From JAJVHZ01 sp041395385 (GTDB taxonomy: Bacteria; Pseudomonadota; Gammaproteobacteria; JAJPIJ01), in contig JAWLAN010000007.1 of NCBI GenBank assembly GCA_041395385.1, forward strand, positions 1 to 64,000: 64,000 nt of DNA, given 5' to 3'. The notes beneath the pieces are model-generated. The model was not told the DNA's origin. It worked only from the letters and a program-made list of their open reading frames with translations, and did not search any database. Both the position numbers and the translations under genes were made by a program. Below, piece by piece: positions 1 through 8,228 of this stretch (its first letter is position 1; each line of letters begins with the position of its first letter).

Positions 1-1349
1 GCGAGGTTGGCCTCGAGGTTGTAGTCGGCGACGTTGCGCCGGGTCAGGTTCGCGGAGCCCAGCGTCAGCCACAGCCGCTCGTCGCTGCGCACGGCGAGCA
101 GCTTGACGTGGAACTGCTCGCCGTGGGTGCGGTACCAGCGCACCTGCGCGCGGTTACCGCTCAGGCGCAGCAGCTCGAGGGCGACCGGGCGATTGGGGAT
201 GCCGTCCTTGACGTGCCCGAAGGCGTCCTTGTTGGGGTCGAGAATGATCCGCACGTCGACACCGCGTCGCGCCGCCGCCGCCAGCGCGGTGACATGCGGG
301 CGATCCGAAAGGTAGAACATCGCGACATCGATCCCATCGCCGGCCTGCGTGCGCTCGATGGCCGCGAGGGTCGCCGCCGCGATGGCGCCCTCGGTCAGGT
401 ACTGCACCTGGAGTTCGCCCGCACCGGTGTCCGGTTCAGTTCTGGGTGGACGCCATGCGCCGTCCCAGCCGGAGAACCGCGCGATCGCGAGCTCGCTGTC
501 GACGATCTCCTCGACGATCGGACCTCGCACCGCCAGCGCGATGTTGGAATGCGCGCTGCTGGCGTCGTGCGGATTGCCGGAGGTGACGATGGCGACCCGG
601 CCTCCGGCGCCGTCGTCCGCGGCGATCAGCTTGCGGTGGTTGGCCTTGAAGTTGAGCAGGCTGAGCCAGGAGCGCAACGTGACGCGTTCGGGACCATCGT
701 CGAGAGGATTCGGCAGCCATCCGTAGCCGTTGCCGTCGCCCGCCCACCAGCCGACGAACAGCCGATGGAAGCCGGAGTACAGCGGATTGGAGTCGCGCAG
801 GGCGCCGAGGCGCGTCACGGCCACATCGATGCCGGCGGCGCGCAGCCGATGCAGGCCGTCGGCCGGCGCGCCGCCGTAGGCATCGTTGATCGGATCGGTG
901 ACCACCAGCACCCGCAGGCCTGGTACCGCCCGTTTGCGCTCGAGCAGCCGGTCGATGAGCTCGTGTGAGAGCGCCCGGTGCGGTTCCACCCGGGTGCCCA
1001 GTGCGCCGCGATCGTCGTTGATCAGGAAGAAATCCAGCACGACAAACTCGCGGGCGTCGTCGATTACGGCGAACACGGCGTCGAAGATCTGCTGCTCGAT
1101 GCGGCGCTGCCCGGGACCGTCGCCGGCGGTGACGTCGTAGAGAAAGCGCACGTCCTCTTCCGCCAGAGGGAACGTGGGCGATGCGATGCGGGTGCCGGGT
1201 GGCATCGGTTTCAGGACGCTATACGCGCCGGTGACGACCCAGGCGCTCGCCAGGACGAGCAACAGCCATCGCATCCGGCGGCCGCGTGGGTGCGATCGTG
1301 CGCTGCGTGCGGAGGCGCCGGTGGCAGGAGGCGGAGTCGGTCCCGTCAT
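1..1349 (-). CDS. Phospholipase D-family membrane protein, C-terminus off the window
   Basis: The reading frame runs from an ATG at 1349 through the left edge with no stop, giving 449 residues. Residues about 27-48 form one hydrophobic N-terminal segment (anchor or uncleaved signal), preceded by basic residues. Two HKD-type motifs are visible: NHRKL near residue 238, followed by a TSGN, and HVK near 414, followed by GSAN near 431-434. This is the duplicated active-site layout of the PLD superfamily, whose members cleave or transfer phosphodiester bonds, for example in cardiolipin synthesis. Each HKD half normally ends in a downstream Asp/Glu; the second half may be cut by the edge. The specific substrate cannot be told. 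An inner ATG (1274) would remove the basic leader but keep the membrane segment. No operon partner is visible on the right. Confidence 0.8.
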   Translation of the reverse strand, partial: MTGPTPPPATGASARSARSHPRGRRMRWLLLVLASAWVVTGAYSVLKPMPPGTRIASPTFPLAEEDVRFLYDVTAGDGPGQRRIEQQIFDAVFAVIDDAREFVVLDFFLINDDRGALGTRVEPHRALSHELIDRLLERKRAVPGLRVLVVTDPINDAYGGAPADGLHRLRAAGIDVAVTRLGALRDSNPLYSGFHRLFVGWWAGDGNGYGWLPNPLDDGPERVTLRSWLSLLNFKANHRKLIAADDGAGGRVAIVTSGNPHDASSAHSNIALAVRGPIVEEIVDSELAIARFSGWDGAWRPPRTEPDTGAGELQVQYLTEGAIAAATLAAIERTQAGDGIDVAMFYLSDRPHVTALAAAARRGVDVRIILDPNKDAFGHVKDGIPNRPVALELLRLSGNRAQVRWYRTHGEQFHVKLLAVRSDERLWLTLGSANLTRRNVADYNLEANL

Positions 1350-1631
1350 CGGCGGCATTCTAGCAGCGGAGGTCGCGGCGGCACGCGCCGCAGCGAACGC
1401 GATCACTTTGCCGCGCTGCGCTCGGAGCGCAGGCCGCGTGTTGGCGCGGACGGACCCGGAGCTGAAGGCACCCGGATTGCGCGAGTCGTGCATGCCCGTG
1501 CTGGATAACTCCACGAAACACTCATAGGATTCCATGTCGTCGATCATCGTCCGAACCGATGTCAGACTGAGACGCGCCAAAGAGAGCCGAAGGCCATGTC
1601 CGTGCGAGAGCCGCATTCCCCGCAATCCGCC

Positions 1632-1781
1632 GTCGCCGGCCCCTTCGGCGGCCGCAAGCGTTCCGGCATCGGCCGGCAGCTCGGCGCCGGGGGGCCGGAT
1701 GCGTTGCGCGAGACGAAATTGTCGATGATCGACCCCCGATCCAGCCGCCAGGACTTGCGGTGGTTCCCGTACAGGGATTCC
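1632..1781 (+). pseudogene. Aldehyde dehydrogenase C-terminal remnant
   Basis: One frame encodes PFGGRKRSGIGRQLG, then a DALRETK segment and a WFPY ending. This matches the last 50 or so residues of NAD(P)-dependent aldehyde dehydrogenases (PFGG-x-K-x-SG near the C-terminus). The catalytic Cys, the cofactor-binding region and everything else upstream are missing. In place of the rest of the gene there is unrelated DNA up to the PLD-like gene that reads the other way. The remnant directly precedes a decayed FAD oxidoreductase in the same orientation, an arrangement often seen for amine or aldehyde catabolism, so both are probably relics of one operon. The frame stays open for about 20 further codons, but these look non-homologous. 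Confidence 0.6.
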
Positions 1782-1840
1782 CGGAGCCGCACCGGGTCAC
1801 CAGGCGCACCCGGGCGCGCCGAAGGCGGCGACCCGGGACG

Positions 1841-3161
1841 ATGACCCATCGTTCGCAATGGCTGGCCGACGTTGAACGGGATCTCCCCCCCGCAGGGGAG
1901 CTTCAGGGCCCCATCGACGTCGACGTGGCAATCGTCGGCGGCGGATTCGTCGGCCTCTGGACGGCCATCACGCTGAAGGACCTCGAGCCGGGCTGCGCGT
2001 GGCGATCCTGGGAGATGAACCGCTGCGGCGGTGGCGCTCGCCTCAACGGCGGCTTCTGTCATGTCCTGGTGGCCGAAGATCGCGAGCCTGCTGCGGAATC
2101 CGCGGACAGACGATGCCAAGCTGGCCGAGGAGACCTCCCTTGTCGGTGGCGCTAACCTTTGCCGACAACGGCATGGGACGCGGAGTACCGGCGGGCGGGT
2201 TGGCTGTGGACCGCCACCACACCGCTGCATGTCGGCGCCCGGAACGACGTGGTCGAGGCCGCTCACCGCCTGGGCCGCGGCGAGGTCTTCGTGCCGGTCG
2301 AGCGGGGAGCTGGCGCGGCGCACCGATCCCGCGCGCATCTCTGCCGGCGTCTTCGAGCCCATGAATGCCACCGTCCGATCCCGGAAGGCTGGGGCGCGCG
2401 CTGGCCGAGATCGCGGCGGCCGCGGGCGCGTAGCCATATACGAGAACGCGCGCGTCGAGCGATCGAGGACGCGGCCCGCTCGGCCGTTCGCGGTGCGACG
2501 GTGACGGTGATCGGGTGGCAGATCGCGACCAATGCTCAAGGGCAAGCATCCCGGAACTGGCGTTCCTTCGTCTGCGTCGGCAGCGCGGTGGTCGCCACGC
2601 CGCCGATCCCCGATCGCCTGGCCGCGATCGGCTGGACGGGTGGCGAGAGCATTACCGATTCGCAGGCCACGGTCACCTATTACCGCACCACGCGGGACGG
2701 GCGTATCGTTCGGCATGGGTGGCGGCTGTATTTCACCGGCGAGCCGGGCCCGGCGGCGTTCAGCTGCGACCACGGCGGCATCGCGGCCGCCGATAGGCCG
2801 ACTTTCGCCGCGTTCATCCCATGCTGGCGGACGTCCCGACGAAAGGAGTTGGTCGTTCATCGATCGCACCTACGACAGCTCGGCCGTTGCTGGGCCAACT
2901 CCCGGGCGCGCCGCACATCGTCTGCGGCATAGGCTGGAGCGTAACGGGGTCAATCCGAGCCGGGTCGGCGTGTCAGATACTGGCGGGGCTGGTCCTTGGG
3001 CGCAATGGGATGATGGACGAGTTAGTGGACTGGTGAACCGTCAGGTAGCAGCGCTTTCCCCGCCTGAACCCCTGCGGTACGTCGGCGGCGCGCTCGTGCG
3101 CGCAGCGATGGCGCGCATGATCGCACCGAGATACTCGGACGCGTACCGACGCGATGGGTGA
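1841..3161 (+). pseudogene. FAD-dependent oxidoreductase (DAO family), multiply frameshifted
   Basis: The ATG at 1841 opens a recognisable N-terminus with a dinucleotide-binding motif (VAIVGGGFVGLWTA). The protein family can then be followed to near 3161, but only by changing frame repeatedly. One frame gives MSWWPKIASLL, another AGWLWTATTPLHVGA, another GVFEPMNAT and VAIYENARVE, then SFVCVGSAVVATPPIPDRL and TVTYYRTTRDGRIV, then FGMGGGC, and finally the typical end PPEPLRYVGGALVRAAMAR. The total span (about 1.32 kb) is close to an intact gene of this family, so decay was by many small indels rather than one large deletion. Neighbouring genes read cleanly, which argues against general sequencing error. 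The original enzyme would oxidise an amine or amino acid with FAD; the substrate is unknown. Confidence 0.75.
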
Positions 3162-3207
3162 GGGCGCTCGCCGCGCTCGCGCCCTCGGGCCTGGAAGACA
3201 AGAAATA

Positions 3208-3238
3208 GCCGGACAGCGCGATCGCCGCGCTGTCCGGC
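3208..3238 (-). terminator. Hairpin terminator downstream of the NosL-like gene
   Basis: A perfect 13-bp stem (GCCGGACAGCGCG with its complement) and a 5-nt loop lie 35 bases after the NosL-like stop codon. On the minus strand the stem is followed by TATTTCTTG, a short T-rich tail, as expected of a rho-independent terminator for that gene. Confidence 0.7.
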
Positions 3239-3273
3239 CGTTCAGGTGTGGTCCGCAGCCGGGAGGATTTGCC

Positions 3274-3744
3274 TCACTCCTGCACCTGCATCTCGTGCGC
3301 GTGTTGCGCGTGGTCCTGCTCGGCCTGCTTCATGGCCGCGGTAAAATCCATCACCTCCCCGCCGAAGCCGCGCGCGAACTTCTCCGCCTCGCCCTTGGTG
3401 CCAAACGCGAGCCACGAAGGCTGGCAGCAGTAGCCGACCTCGCTGCCGCGCAGGTACCACGCCTGCCGCGGATCGATCATGGTGCGGCGAAGGAAATCCT
3501 GCACCTTGGCGTTTCCCTGCGTGGCCGTGTCCGTCTTGGCGAGCACGCTCAGGCCGCAACCCGGACAACCATAGGGTTGTTCCTTCCCCGCGGCGTCCGT
3601 AATGACGAAGAGGTTGCTCGACTCCGTGATCGGACCACCGCAGACTCCGCACTCACCGATCTTCTCTTCGGCCATGGCGGTCCACGGCAGCAGTACGACG
3701 GCGAACATCAGCAGCATTCGTGAAATGAAATTTCTTCTCATCAT
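3274..3744 (-). CDS. NosL-like exported protein
   Basis: A protein of 156 residues from the ATG at 3744, which follows a GAGGA ribosome site; an upstream in-frame ATG at 3840 lacks one. Residues 1-27 are a Sec signal (basic MMRRNF, hydrophobic core, AMA cleavage). The mature part has CGVC near its start, a CPGC in the middle, a CC pair, and a NosL-type ending (FGTKGEAEKFARGFGGEVMDF) followed by a His-rich tail. NosL proteins deliver copper to nitrous oxide reductase, so a periplasmic metal or thiol role is reasonable. A second, conventional NosL lipoprotein sits in the nos operon at 29172-29696. An FNR/DNR-like site lies upstream at 3876-3889, which supports an anaerobic or nitrogen-oxide role. 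The precise function is inferred. Confidence 0.75.
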   Translation of the reverse strand: MMRRNFISRMLLMFAVVLLPWTAMAEEKIGECGVCGGPITESSNLFVITDAAGKEQPYGCPGCGLSVLAKTDTATQGNAKVQDFLRRTMIDPRQAWYLRGSEVGYCCQPSWLAFGTKGEAEKFARGFGGEVMDFTAAMKQAEQDHAQHAHEMQVQE

Positions 3745-3875
3745 GGTCTGTCCTCGGTGATCAAACGGATTCAGTTGTCGGGCATCGGCGGCGGGCTTCG
3801 GCGCATTCATTTCCGCTTCGTCCACGGCCGATCCGCGCATTGAACTCAGTCTATTTCGGAGCCGGTTCGCGTTTG

Positions 3876-3889
3876 ATGATCCGGATCAA
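3876..3889 (-). promoter_or_regulatory. FNR/DNR-type site, near match, upstream of NosL-like gene
   Basis: ATGAT-CCGG-ATCAA matches TTGAT-N4-ATCAA at 9 of 10 positions. If its centre is at -41.5, transcription of the minus-strand gene would start near 3841. A fair -10 (TAGACT on the minus strand, 3853-3848) sits in place. Assignment to this gene is inferred from orientation and spacing. Confidence 0.5.
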
Positions 3890-3962
3890 CGGCGCTTTCC
3901 GACCGGGGGAACGCTCGAGCAGCTCTGCCCCGCAGCGATCAAGGCGCAGGCTGCGGTGGCGA

Positions 3963-3976
3963 TTGATTCGGATCAA
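3963..3976 (+). promoter_or_regulatory. FNR/DNR-type site (perfect) upstream of FemAB-like gene
   Basis: TTGAT-TCGG-ATCAA is a perfect TTGAT-N4-ATCAA dyad inside a longer palindrome (CGATTGAT and its complement). A consensus TATAAT lies at 4022-4027, only 7 bases before the ATG at 4035. The site centre would fall near -62 to -64 of a start at 4031-4034, a class I position, and the message would be nearly leaderless. Alternatively the true translation start is further downstream. Confidence 0.6.
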
Positions 3977-4034
3977 TCGCGGTTCACTCGGGAACGCCAG
4001 TTCCCCCGCCGCGCAACGACCTATAATCTCACGC

Positions 4035-5249
4035 ATGGGCAGAAGTTCCGCGCCGTATGCAACAGTGGCTGGCGCCAGCCGGGAAACTGCGGCGCCATCC
4101 ACGATCACGGTAACCGTGCATCAGGCCGAAGACGGCACTCTCCCGCCGCTCCAGCGGGAGTGGAAGCAATGTCTTGCCGGCGTACCCGAGGATCAGCAAT
4201 TCCTGACCTATGAGTGGTACGGCGCATGGATCGCCGTGTACACGGCGCCACTGACGCGCGAGGACCGGCGCTGGACCGGGCGCTGCCGGGTGCTGGTCGC
4301 GCGCGACGCCGACGGGCGGGCCGTGGGGATCCTGCCGCTGGCGCTGCGACTCGAGAAGGGCGCCCGATGGTGGTCGTTGGCGGGCTGCCAGTCGCCGCTG
4401 CGCGGCTTTCCCTGCCACGCCCGGCGCGTGGAGGCGGCCTGCAGCGCATTCGCCGTGGCGCTGGTGGACATGCTCGGCTGGCGCGAGATACTCCGCCTCG
4501 GCCCCTACGGCGCCAACACGCCCGAGCGCGCCGCGCTGCTGCACGAGCTCGAGCGGCGCAGCGGCACGCTGCTGAAGTTCGACCTCTACCGGCGCATCGT
4601 CGTCAGGAACATTCCGCGGACTCCCGAGGAGCTCCGCCGGCACATGCAGGAACACTCCTCTTTCCGGCGCGTCGCCGGCTATGAGCGCCGGATGAATCGC
4701 GAGGGCAGCGCGCGCTTCGTGCACTACCGGGATCCGGCCGGTCCAGGATTGCAGAGGCTCGTCGATGAATGCCGCGCCGTCGAGGAGGCCTCGTGGCTGA
4801 TGCGGTCCTCGTGGCCGAACTTCACCTTCGCACGCGGGCCGGAGGCGCGATTCTGGCCCCTGGTCAGCGCCACCAGCCTCATCCCCAACGGCCAGTTCGA
4901 CTGCTGGATCGCCTATTTCAACGGTGCCCCGGTCGCGCTGCGCTTTGCCGTCACCTGCGGCCGCACGCGCTACGCGATCGCCAATCAATACGACGAGAGA
5001 TACCCCCAGTACGGGCTGGGGTGGGTGCTCTACCTGAAGGACCTGGAAGACTGCGTCGCCCGCGGCGTGCGCTGCATCGACATGGCGATGGGCAATGCCG
5101 ACTACAAGCGCCGCTGGGGAGGCGAGGACGACGTCACGGAGATGGAGGTGCTGATGCTGCCGCCGCGATGGCACGGACGCATTCTCGCCCGGCTCGCCGC
5201 GCTGCCGCCCGTGTACCGGCGGCTCGCAGCGCGCATGCCCAGGCTCTGA
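4035..5249 (+). CDS. FemAB/CelD-like GNAT-fold acyltransferase, paralogue A
   Basis: A protein of 404 residues from the ATG at 4035; the open frame extends further upstream, but across the FNR-type site and the TATAAT, so the upstream part is probably not translated. It resembles the CelD/BcsL and FemAB-like proteins with a GNAT_6 domain. Shared blocks include VGILPLA early, then IDMAMGNADYKRRWGG and a QYDERYPQYGLGW segment in the second half, where acyl-donor binding is expected. There is no signal peptide or membrane segment. A clear paralogue lies at 25754-27127, with the same blocks in the same order. It is followed at 100 bases by a sugar-type oxidoreductase, which could fit a role in modifying a surface polymer or amino sugar; that is inference. 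The acceptor substrate is unknown. Confidence 0.75.
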   Translation: MGRSSAPYATVAGASRETAAPSTITVTVHQAEDGTLPPLQREWKQCLAGVPEDQQFLTYEWYGAWIAVYTAPLTREDRRWTGRCRVLVARDADGRAVGILPLALRLEKGARWWSLAGCQSPLRGFPCHARRVEAACSAFAVALVDMLGWREILRLGPYGANTPERAALLHELERRSGTLLKFDLYRRIVVRNIPRTPEELRRHMQEHSSFRRVAGYERRMNREGSARFVHYRDPAGPGLQRLVDECRAVEEASWLMRSSWPNFTFARGPEARFWPLVSATSLIPNGQFDCWIAYFNGAPVALRFAVTCGRTRYAIANQYDERYPQYGLGWVLYLKDLEDCVARGVRCIDMAMGNADYKRRWGGEDDVTEMEVLMLPPRWHGRILARLAALPPVYRRLAARMPRL

Positions 5250-5349
5250 GGCCGCAATCGACGCGGGAATTCCTCGCCAGGTGCCCCGGCGGGTATCATT
5301 ACCTGCTCGTAGTCCTTCGGTGAGCAGGCCGCTCACGTTCGGGGAGAGC

Positions 5350-6288
5350 ATGAAAAATTTGCGATGCGCCGTCGTTGGCGTTGGCTACCTGGGGAAGTTC
5401 CACGCCGAGAAGTATGCCGCCCTGCCGGATTGCGACCTGGTCGCAGTGGTGGACAGCAATGCCGGCACGGCGGAGGCGATCGCGGCGAAAAACCGCACGC
5501 GCGCCCTGACCGATTACCGCGAGCTGCTGGGGCAGGTGGATGCCGTCAGCATCGTCGTTCCCACGACGCTGCATTTCGAGGTGGCGCGCGATTTCCTCTC
5601 CGCCGGGGCCCATGTGCTGGTCGAGAAGCCCATCACCGTGGCGATCGAGGACGCCGATGAGCTCATCCGCATCGCCGCGGCGAAGGATAGACGGCTGATG
5701 GTGGGCCACCTCGAGCGCTTCAATGCCGCGCTGCTGGGCCTGGATCTGGCCAACTACAAGCCGCTGTTCATCGAGTGCCACCGGCTGGCTCCGTTCAATC
5801 CGCGCGCAAACGATGTCAGCGTGGTCCTGGATCTCATGATCCATGACATCGACATCATCCTGGACATCGTCGATTCCGACATCGAGCGCATCGACGCCAA
5901 GGGAGTGACCGTGCTGACGGGCGACACCGACATCGCCAATGCCCGCATCCAGTTCAAGAACGGCTGTGTCGCGAACGTCACGGCCAGCCGCGTGAGCCTG
6001 AAGGTGGAGCGCAAGATGCGCCTGTTCATGCCCAATGCCTACGTCGCGGTGGATTTCCAGAACAAGGTGCTGGCGCGCCATCGCAAGGGCAGCAGGGAGA
6101 TGTTCCCGGGCGTGCCGGAGATCCTGAGCGAGGAGTCCGTCTACGAGAGCGGCGATGCGCTGATGGAGGAGGTGAGGCATTTCATCGCCTGCATCCGCGA
6201 GGGTCGCGAGCCGCTGGTGTCAGGCCACGCCGGGCGCCGCGCGCTGGCGGCCGCCATCCAGATCACGCAATTGCTCAAACCCGCCTGA
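5350..6288 (+). CDS. Gfo/Idh/MocA-family NAD(P)-dependent oxidoreductase
   Basis: A protein of 312 residues. The N-terminus MKNLRCAVVGVGYLGKFHAE is a Rossmann nucleotide-binding motif, and VEKPIT near residue 97 carries the family's EKP motif with the catalytic-site lysine. The second half (DLMIHDIDIILDIV) supplies the substrate-binding His region. Family members oxidise or reduce sugars, often nucleotide sugars such as UDP-N-acetylglucosaminuronate in WlbA. The next gene, 16 bases downstream, is the start of a DegT aminotransferase, the usual partner in making an amino sugar, but it is cut off after about 60 codons. The pathway is therefore likely incomplete here. The ATG at 5350 follows GGGGAGAGC, a good ribosome site. 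Confidence 0.85.
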   Translation: MKNLRCAVVGVGYLGKFHAEKYAALPDCDLVAVVDSNAGTAEAIAAKNRTRALTDYRELLGQVDAVSIVVPTTLHFEVARDFLSAGAHVLVEKPITVAIEDADELIRIAAAKDRRLMVGHLERFNAALLGLDLANYKPLFIECHRLAPFNPRANDVSVVLDLMIHDIDIILDIVDSDIERIDAKGVTVLTGDTDIANARIQFKNGCVANVTASRVSLKVERKMRLFMPNAYVAVDFQNKVLARHRKGSREMFPGVPEILSEESVYESGDALMEEVRHFIACIREGREPLVSGHAGRRALAAAIQITQLLKPA

Positions 6289-6304
6289 AGGAGGTTCGCC
6301 CACG

Positions 6305-6490
6305 ATGATTCCCATGGTCGACCTGAAGACGCAGAACCTGAATCTCAAGGACGAGATCGATCTCGCCATGCAGGAGGCGCTGCGGAGCTGCGCCTTCGTG
6401 CTTGGCCCGTGCGCGCAGGCGTTCGAACGGGAGTCGGCCGCCTGCCTCGGCGCGGAGCACGCCGTCGGCTGCGCCTCCGGCGCCGACGCG
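6305..6490 (+). pseudogene. DegT/DnrJ/EryC1 aminotransferase, 5-prime fragment
   Basis: The ATG at 6305 follows GGAGG and encodes MIPMVDLKTQNLNLKDEI through HAVGCASGADA, the start of a PLP-dependent sugar aminotransferase (family length about 370). Similarity stops at about 6490. The frame then runs into the 3-prime end of the oppositely oriented nitroreductase, whose own stop is at 6504. The catalytic lysine and most of the fold are missing, so no active enzyme can be made. The cut marks a rearrangement junction. Confidence 0.8.
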
Positions 6491-6503
6491 CGGGCGCGTG
6501 GCC

Positions 6504-7148
6504 TCAGGACCTCGGGTAGGCCACCGTTTGCGACAGCAACACCTGCTGATCGTGCGTGAGCCCGAGGGCGTCGGCGATCGCGGCGCGATCGATCCAGCCG
6601 CGGATCACGGCGGCCAGGCCGCTGCTGGCGGCGTACAGGTAGACGTTCTGCGCGATCGCGCCCGCCGCGGTATACGCGTACGCGGCACGCTGCTCCACCG
6701 GCACCATGGTCATGCGCGCGTGGTCCGCCACGTACACGAGATCCACGGGCGCCTCGTCCACGAAATCCTGGTACCCCGTCACCCGGCGCAGATCGGCGGC
6801 CGCCACGAGGTTGAGCGCGTGCGCCGCGCCGTCGTAAGCGTATGCGCCCTCGGGGAGCGCGACGAAGACACTCACCTCCTGCTCGTTCAGTGCCGAGGGG
6901 GCGGTGCGATGGCCGTCGGGGCGGTTCACGCCATAGGCCGCCCACAGCAGGTTCGAGAGCACCGGCAGCGGCAGGGCATCCTTCGCGAATTCGCGTGATG
7001 AGCGGCGCCTGGACAGCGCCTCCATCAACGGCATGCCGCCGAGCTTCTCGGGCGGAGGCAGTGCGATCGATGGGTTCGAGTCCCCCGTTGCGGGCCTGGG
7101 TCGAAGGCGCCCCATCATGCCGAGTGCCAGTTTAGTCAATGTGCTCAT
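6504..7148 (-). CDS. Nitroreductase-family (SagB-like) FMN oxidoreductase
   Basis: A protein of 214 residues from the ATG at 7148, chosen because GGAGG lies 7 bases upstream; an in-frame ATG at 7322 lacks that. After a short basic/hydrophobic start it has RRRSSREF near residue 49, the FMN-phosphate-contacting motif of nitroreductases, LLWAAYGVNR, an APSALNEQE block, and the family ending LLSQTVAYP. Such enzymes use FMN to reduce nitro or quinone compounds or, in the SagB branch, to oxidise azolines. No azoline cyclodehydratase gene is near, so a general redox role is more likely. It overlaps the end of the truncated aminotransferase region and is transcribed alone. A TTGA-N6-TCAA site at 7219-7232 suggests FNR/DNR control. 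Confidence 0.82.
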   Translation of the reverse strand: MSTLTKLALGMMGRLRPRPATGDSNPSIALPPPEKLGGMPLMEALSRRRSSREFAKDALPLPVLSNLLWAAYGVNRPDGHRTAPSALNEQEVSVFVALPEGAYAYDGAAHALNLVAAADLRRVTGYQDFVDEAPVDLVYVADHARMTMVPVEQRAAYAYTAAGAIAQNVYLYAASSGLAAVIRGWIDRAAIADALGLTHDQQVLLSQTVAYPRS

Positions 7149-7218
7149 CCCAGTCCTCCGTCGGTTGCGGATTGCGGAACACGCGCTCGCATGATCGTCT
7201 CGGCTTGCGGGAGATGCG

Positions 7219-7232
7219 TTGACGCCGCTCAA
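7219..7232 (-). promoter_or_regulatory. FNR/DNR-type site upstream of the nitroreductase
   Basis: TTGAC-GCCG-CTCAA keeps the TTGA-N6-TCAA core. Its centre is 77.5 bases from the ATG at 7148. Placing it at -41.5 predicts a start near 7184 with a -10 at 7196-7191 (GATCAT on the minus strand, 4 of 6). The same site-to-ATG distance is seen at the DJ-1 and DUF2934 genes. Confidence 0.5.
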
Positions 7233-7344
7233 TTCGTCGAAGTGGAAAGTCAGCCTCGATGCGCCCTGCCGCGAACGTGCCGACCAAATGGCAAAGTGGA
7301 AATCCGAGTCGCGGCCCGCCATTGCGGTCGCGGGTCCGCCTACC

Positions 7345-7371
7345 GCTCGCGGGACATCCTGTCCCGCGAGC
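7345..7371. other. Perfect 12-bp hairpin in a 470-base gene-free stretch
   Basis: The interval 7149-7619 between the nitroreductase and the receiver-domain gene holds no recognisable gene. Its main feature is GCTCGCGGGACA with its perfect complement around a 3-nt loop. No T-run follows on either strand, so it is not a typical intrinsic terminator. It could be a protein site or RNA structure; nothing decides this. Confidence 0.4.
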
Positions 7372-7619
7372 TACCGTGATGTCGCGCTGCGTTCCCGACT
7401 ACGCTCGACATCAAGGCGCGCCGGCCCCGCGACCGGAACGGCGCCTGGGAGGTGATGGGCCTTTCCGCTCAGCTATTTTGGCAGGTCGCGTTCTCCGGCG
7501 CGGAGACCGTCAGGGGGCGCATGACTCGTGCGTTTCGTGGTGCTCCAGCCGCAGATCGAAGCTCCGGACGCTGGAGAGGGTTGTCGACGAACCCGGAGCG
7601 GGGTTCTCCGGGCGCGACG

Positions 7620-8045
7620 TCAGGCTACAGCGTCCGCGGCGACGCCGTCGCGGTGAGGTCCGAAAAAGAGTGCCTCGATCAGCAGTATGAGTTGTACGGG
7701 CAGATCGCGCATGGAGATGACACCGTCCAGGGCGCTGGCGGCGATCGAGGAGGCAAAGCGGCTGTTTGCCTCGGCGGTGAGGAGGACTATCTTGACGTCC
7801 GGGCAGTGCTGCTTGGTCAGTTGCGCGAAGATCTGCGGGCCGGTCCGTGCCGTCGTCGCGGCGGAGTCGGGGGGCGATTCAACCAGCACCAGATGGGGTT
7901 TCTCGACGACGGCCTCGGCGAACGCCTTGGCCCCCGTCTCCGCCTGTCCCGCGAGGGCGAGCCCCGGGCAGACTTCGATGAACTCCGCAACAGCCGCCCG
8001 GATCGTTGGCGTATCGATTGCCAACACGACACGTATCGTTTGCAT
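7620..8045 (-). CDS. Divergent response-regulator receiver-like protein, no output domain
   Basis: A protein of 141 residues from the ATG at 8045. The first 120 residues have the beta-alpha rhythm of a CheY-like receiver: TIRVVLAIDTPTIRAAVAEF at the start, PHLVLVES where the phospho-acceptor strand should be, VKIVLLTAE for the Thr/Ser strand, and DGVISM where the conserved Lys should follow. The acceptor Asp is replaced by Glu (or is missing), the acidic pocket keeps one Asp, and the Lys is absent. Such receivers are usually not phosphorylated normally and may act as locked or ligand-binding modules. No DNA-binding domain follows and no histidine kinase is adjacent. It could also be the surviving N-terminal part of a LuxR-type regulator. 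Confidence 0.6.
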   Translation of the reverse strand: MQTIRVVLAIDTPTIRAAVAEFIEVCPGLALAGQAETGAKAFAEAVVEKPHLVLVESPPDSAATTARTGPQIFAQLTKQHCPDVKIVLLTAEANSRFASSIAASALDGVISMRDLPVQLILLIEALFFGPHRDGVAADAVA

Positions 8046-8228
8046 CGCGGGACCCCCTGGGGCATTTGTAATCATACTCAGGACTCTCACGGTCCTTGAT
8101 GAACGAGACTAGGGGCAGCCAGGCCTCATGTCCAGACTATCCGGAGGCATTTCCTCGCGAATGTCCCGGAACGGGATCTGATTCGCAAAACGCCCGTCGT
8201 CATCGCGACCTGACCACGATGGTTCGAG

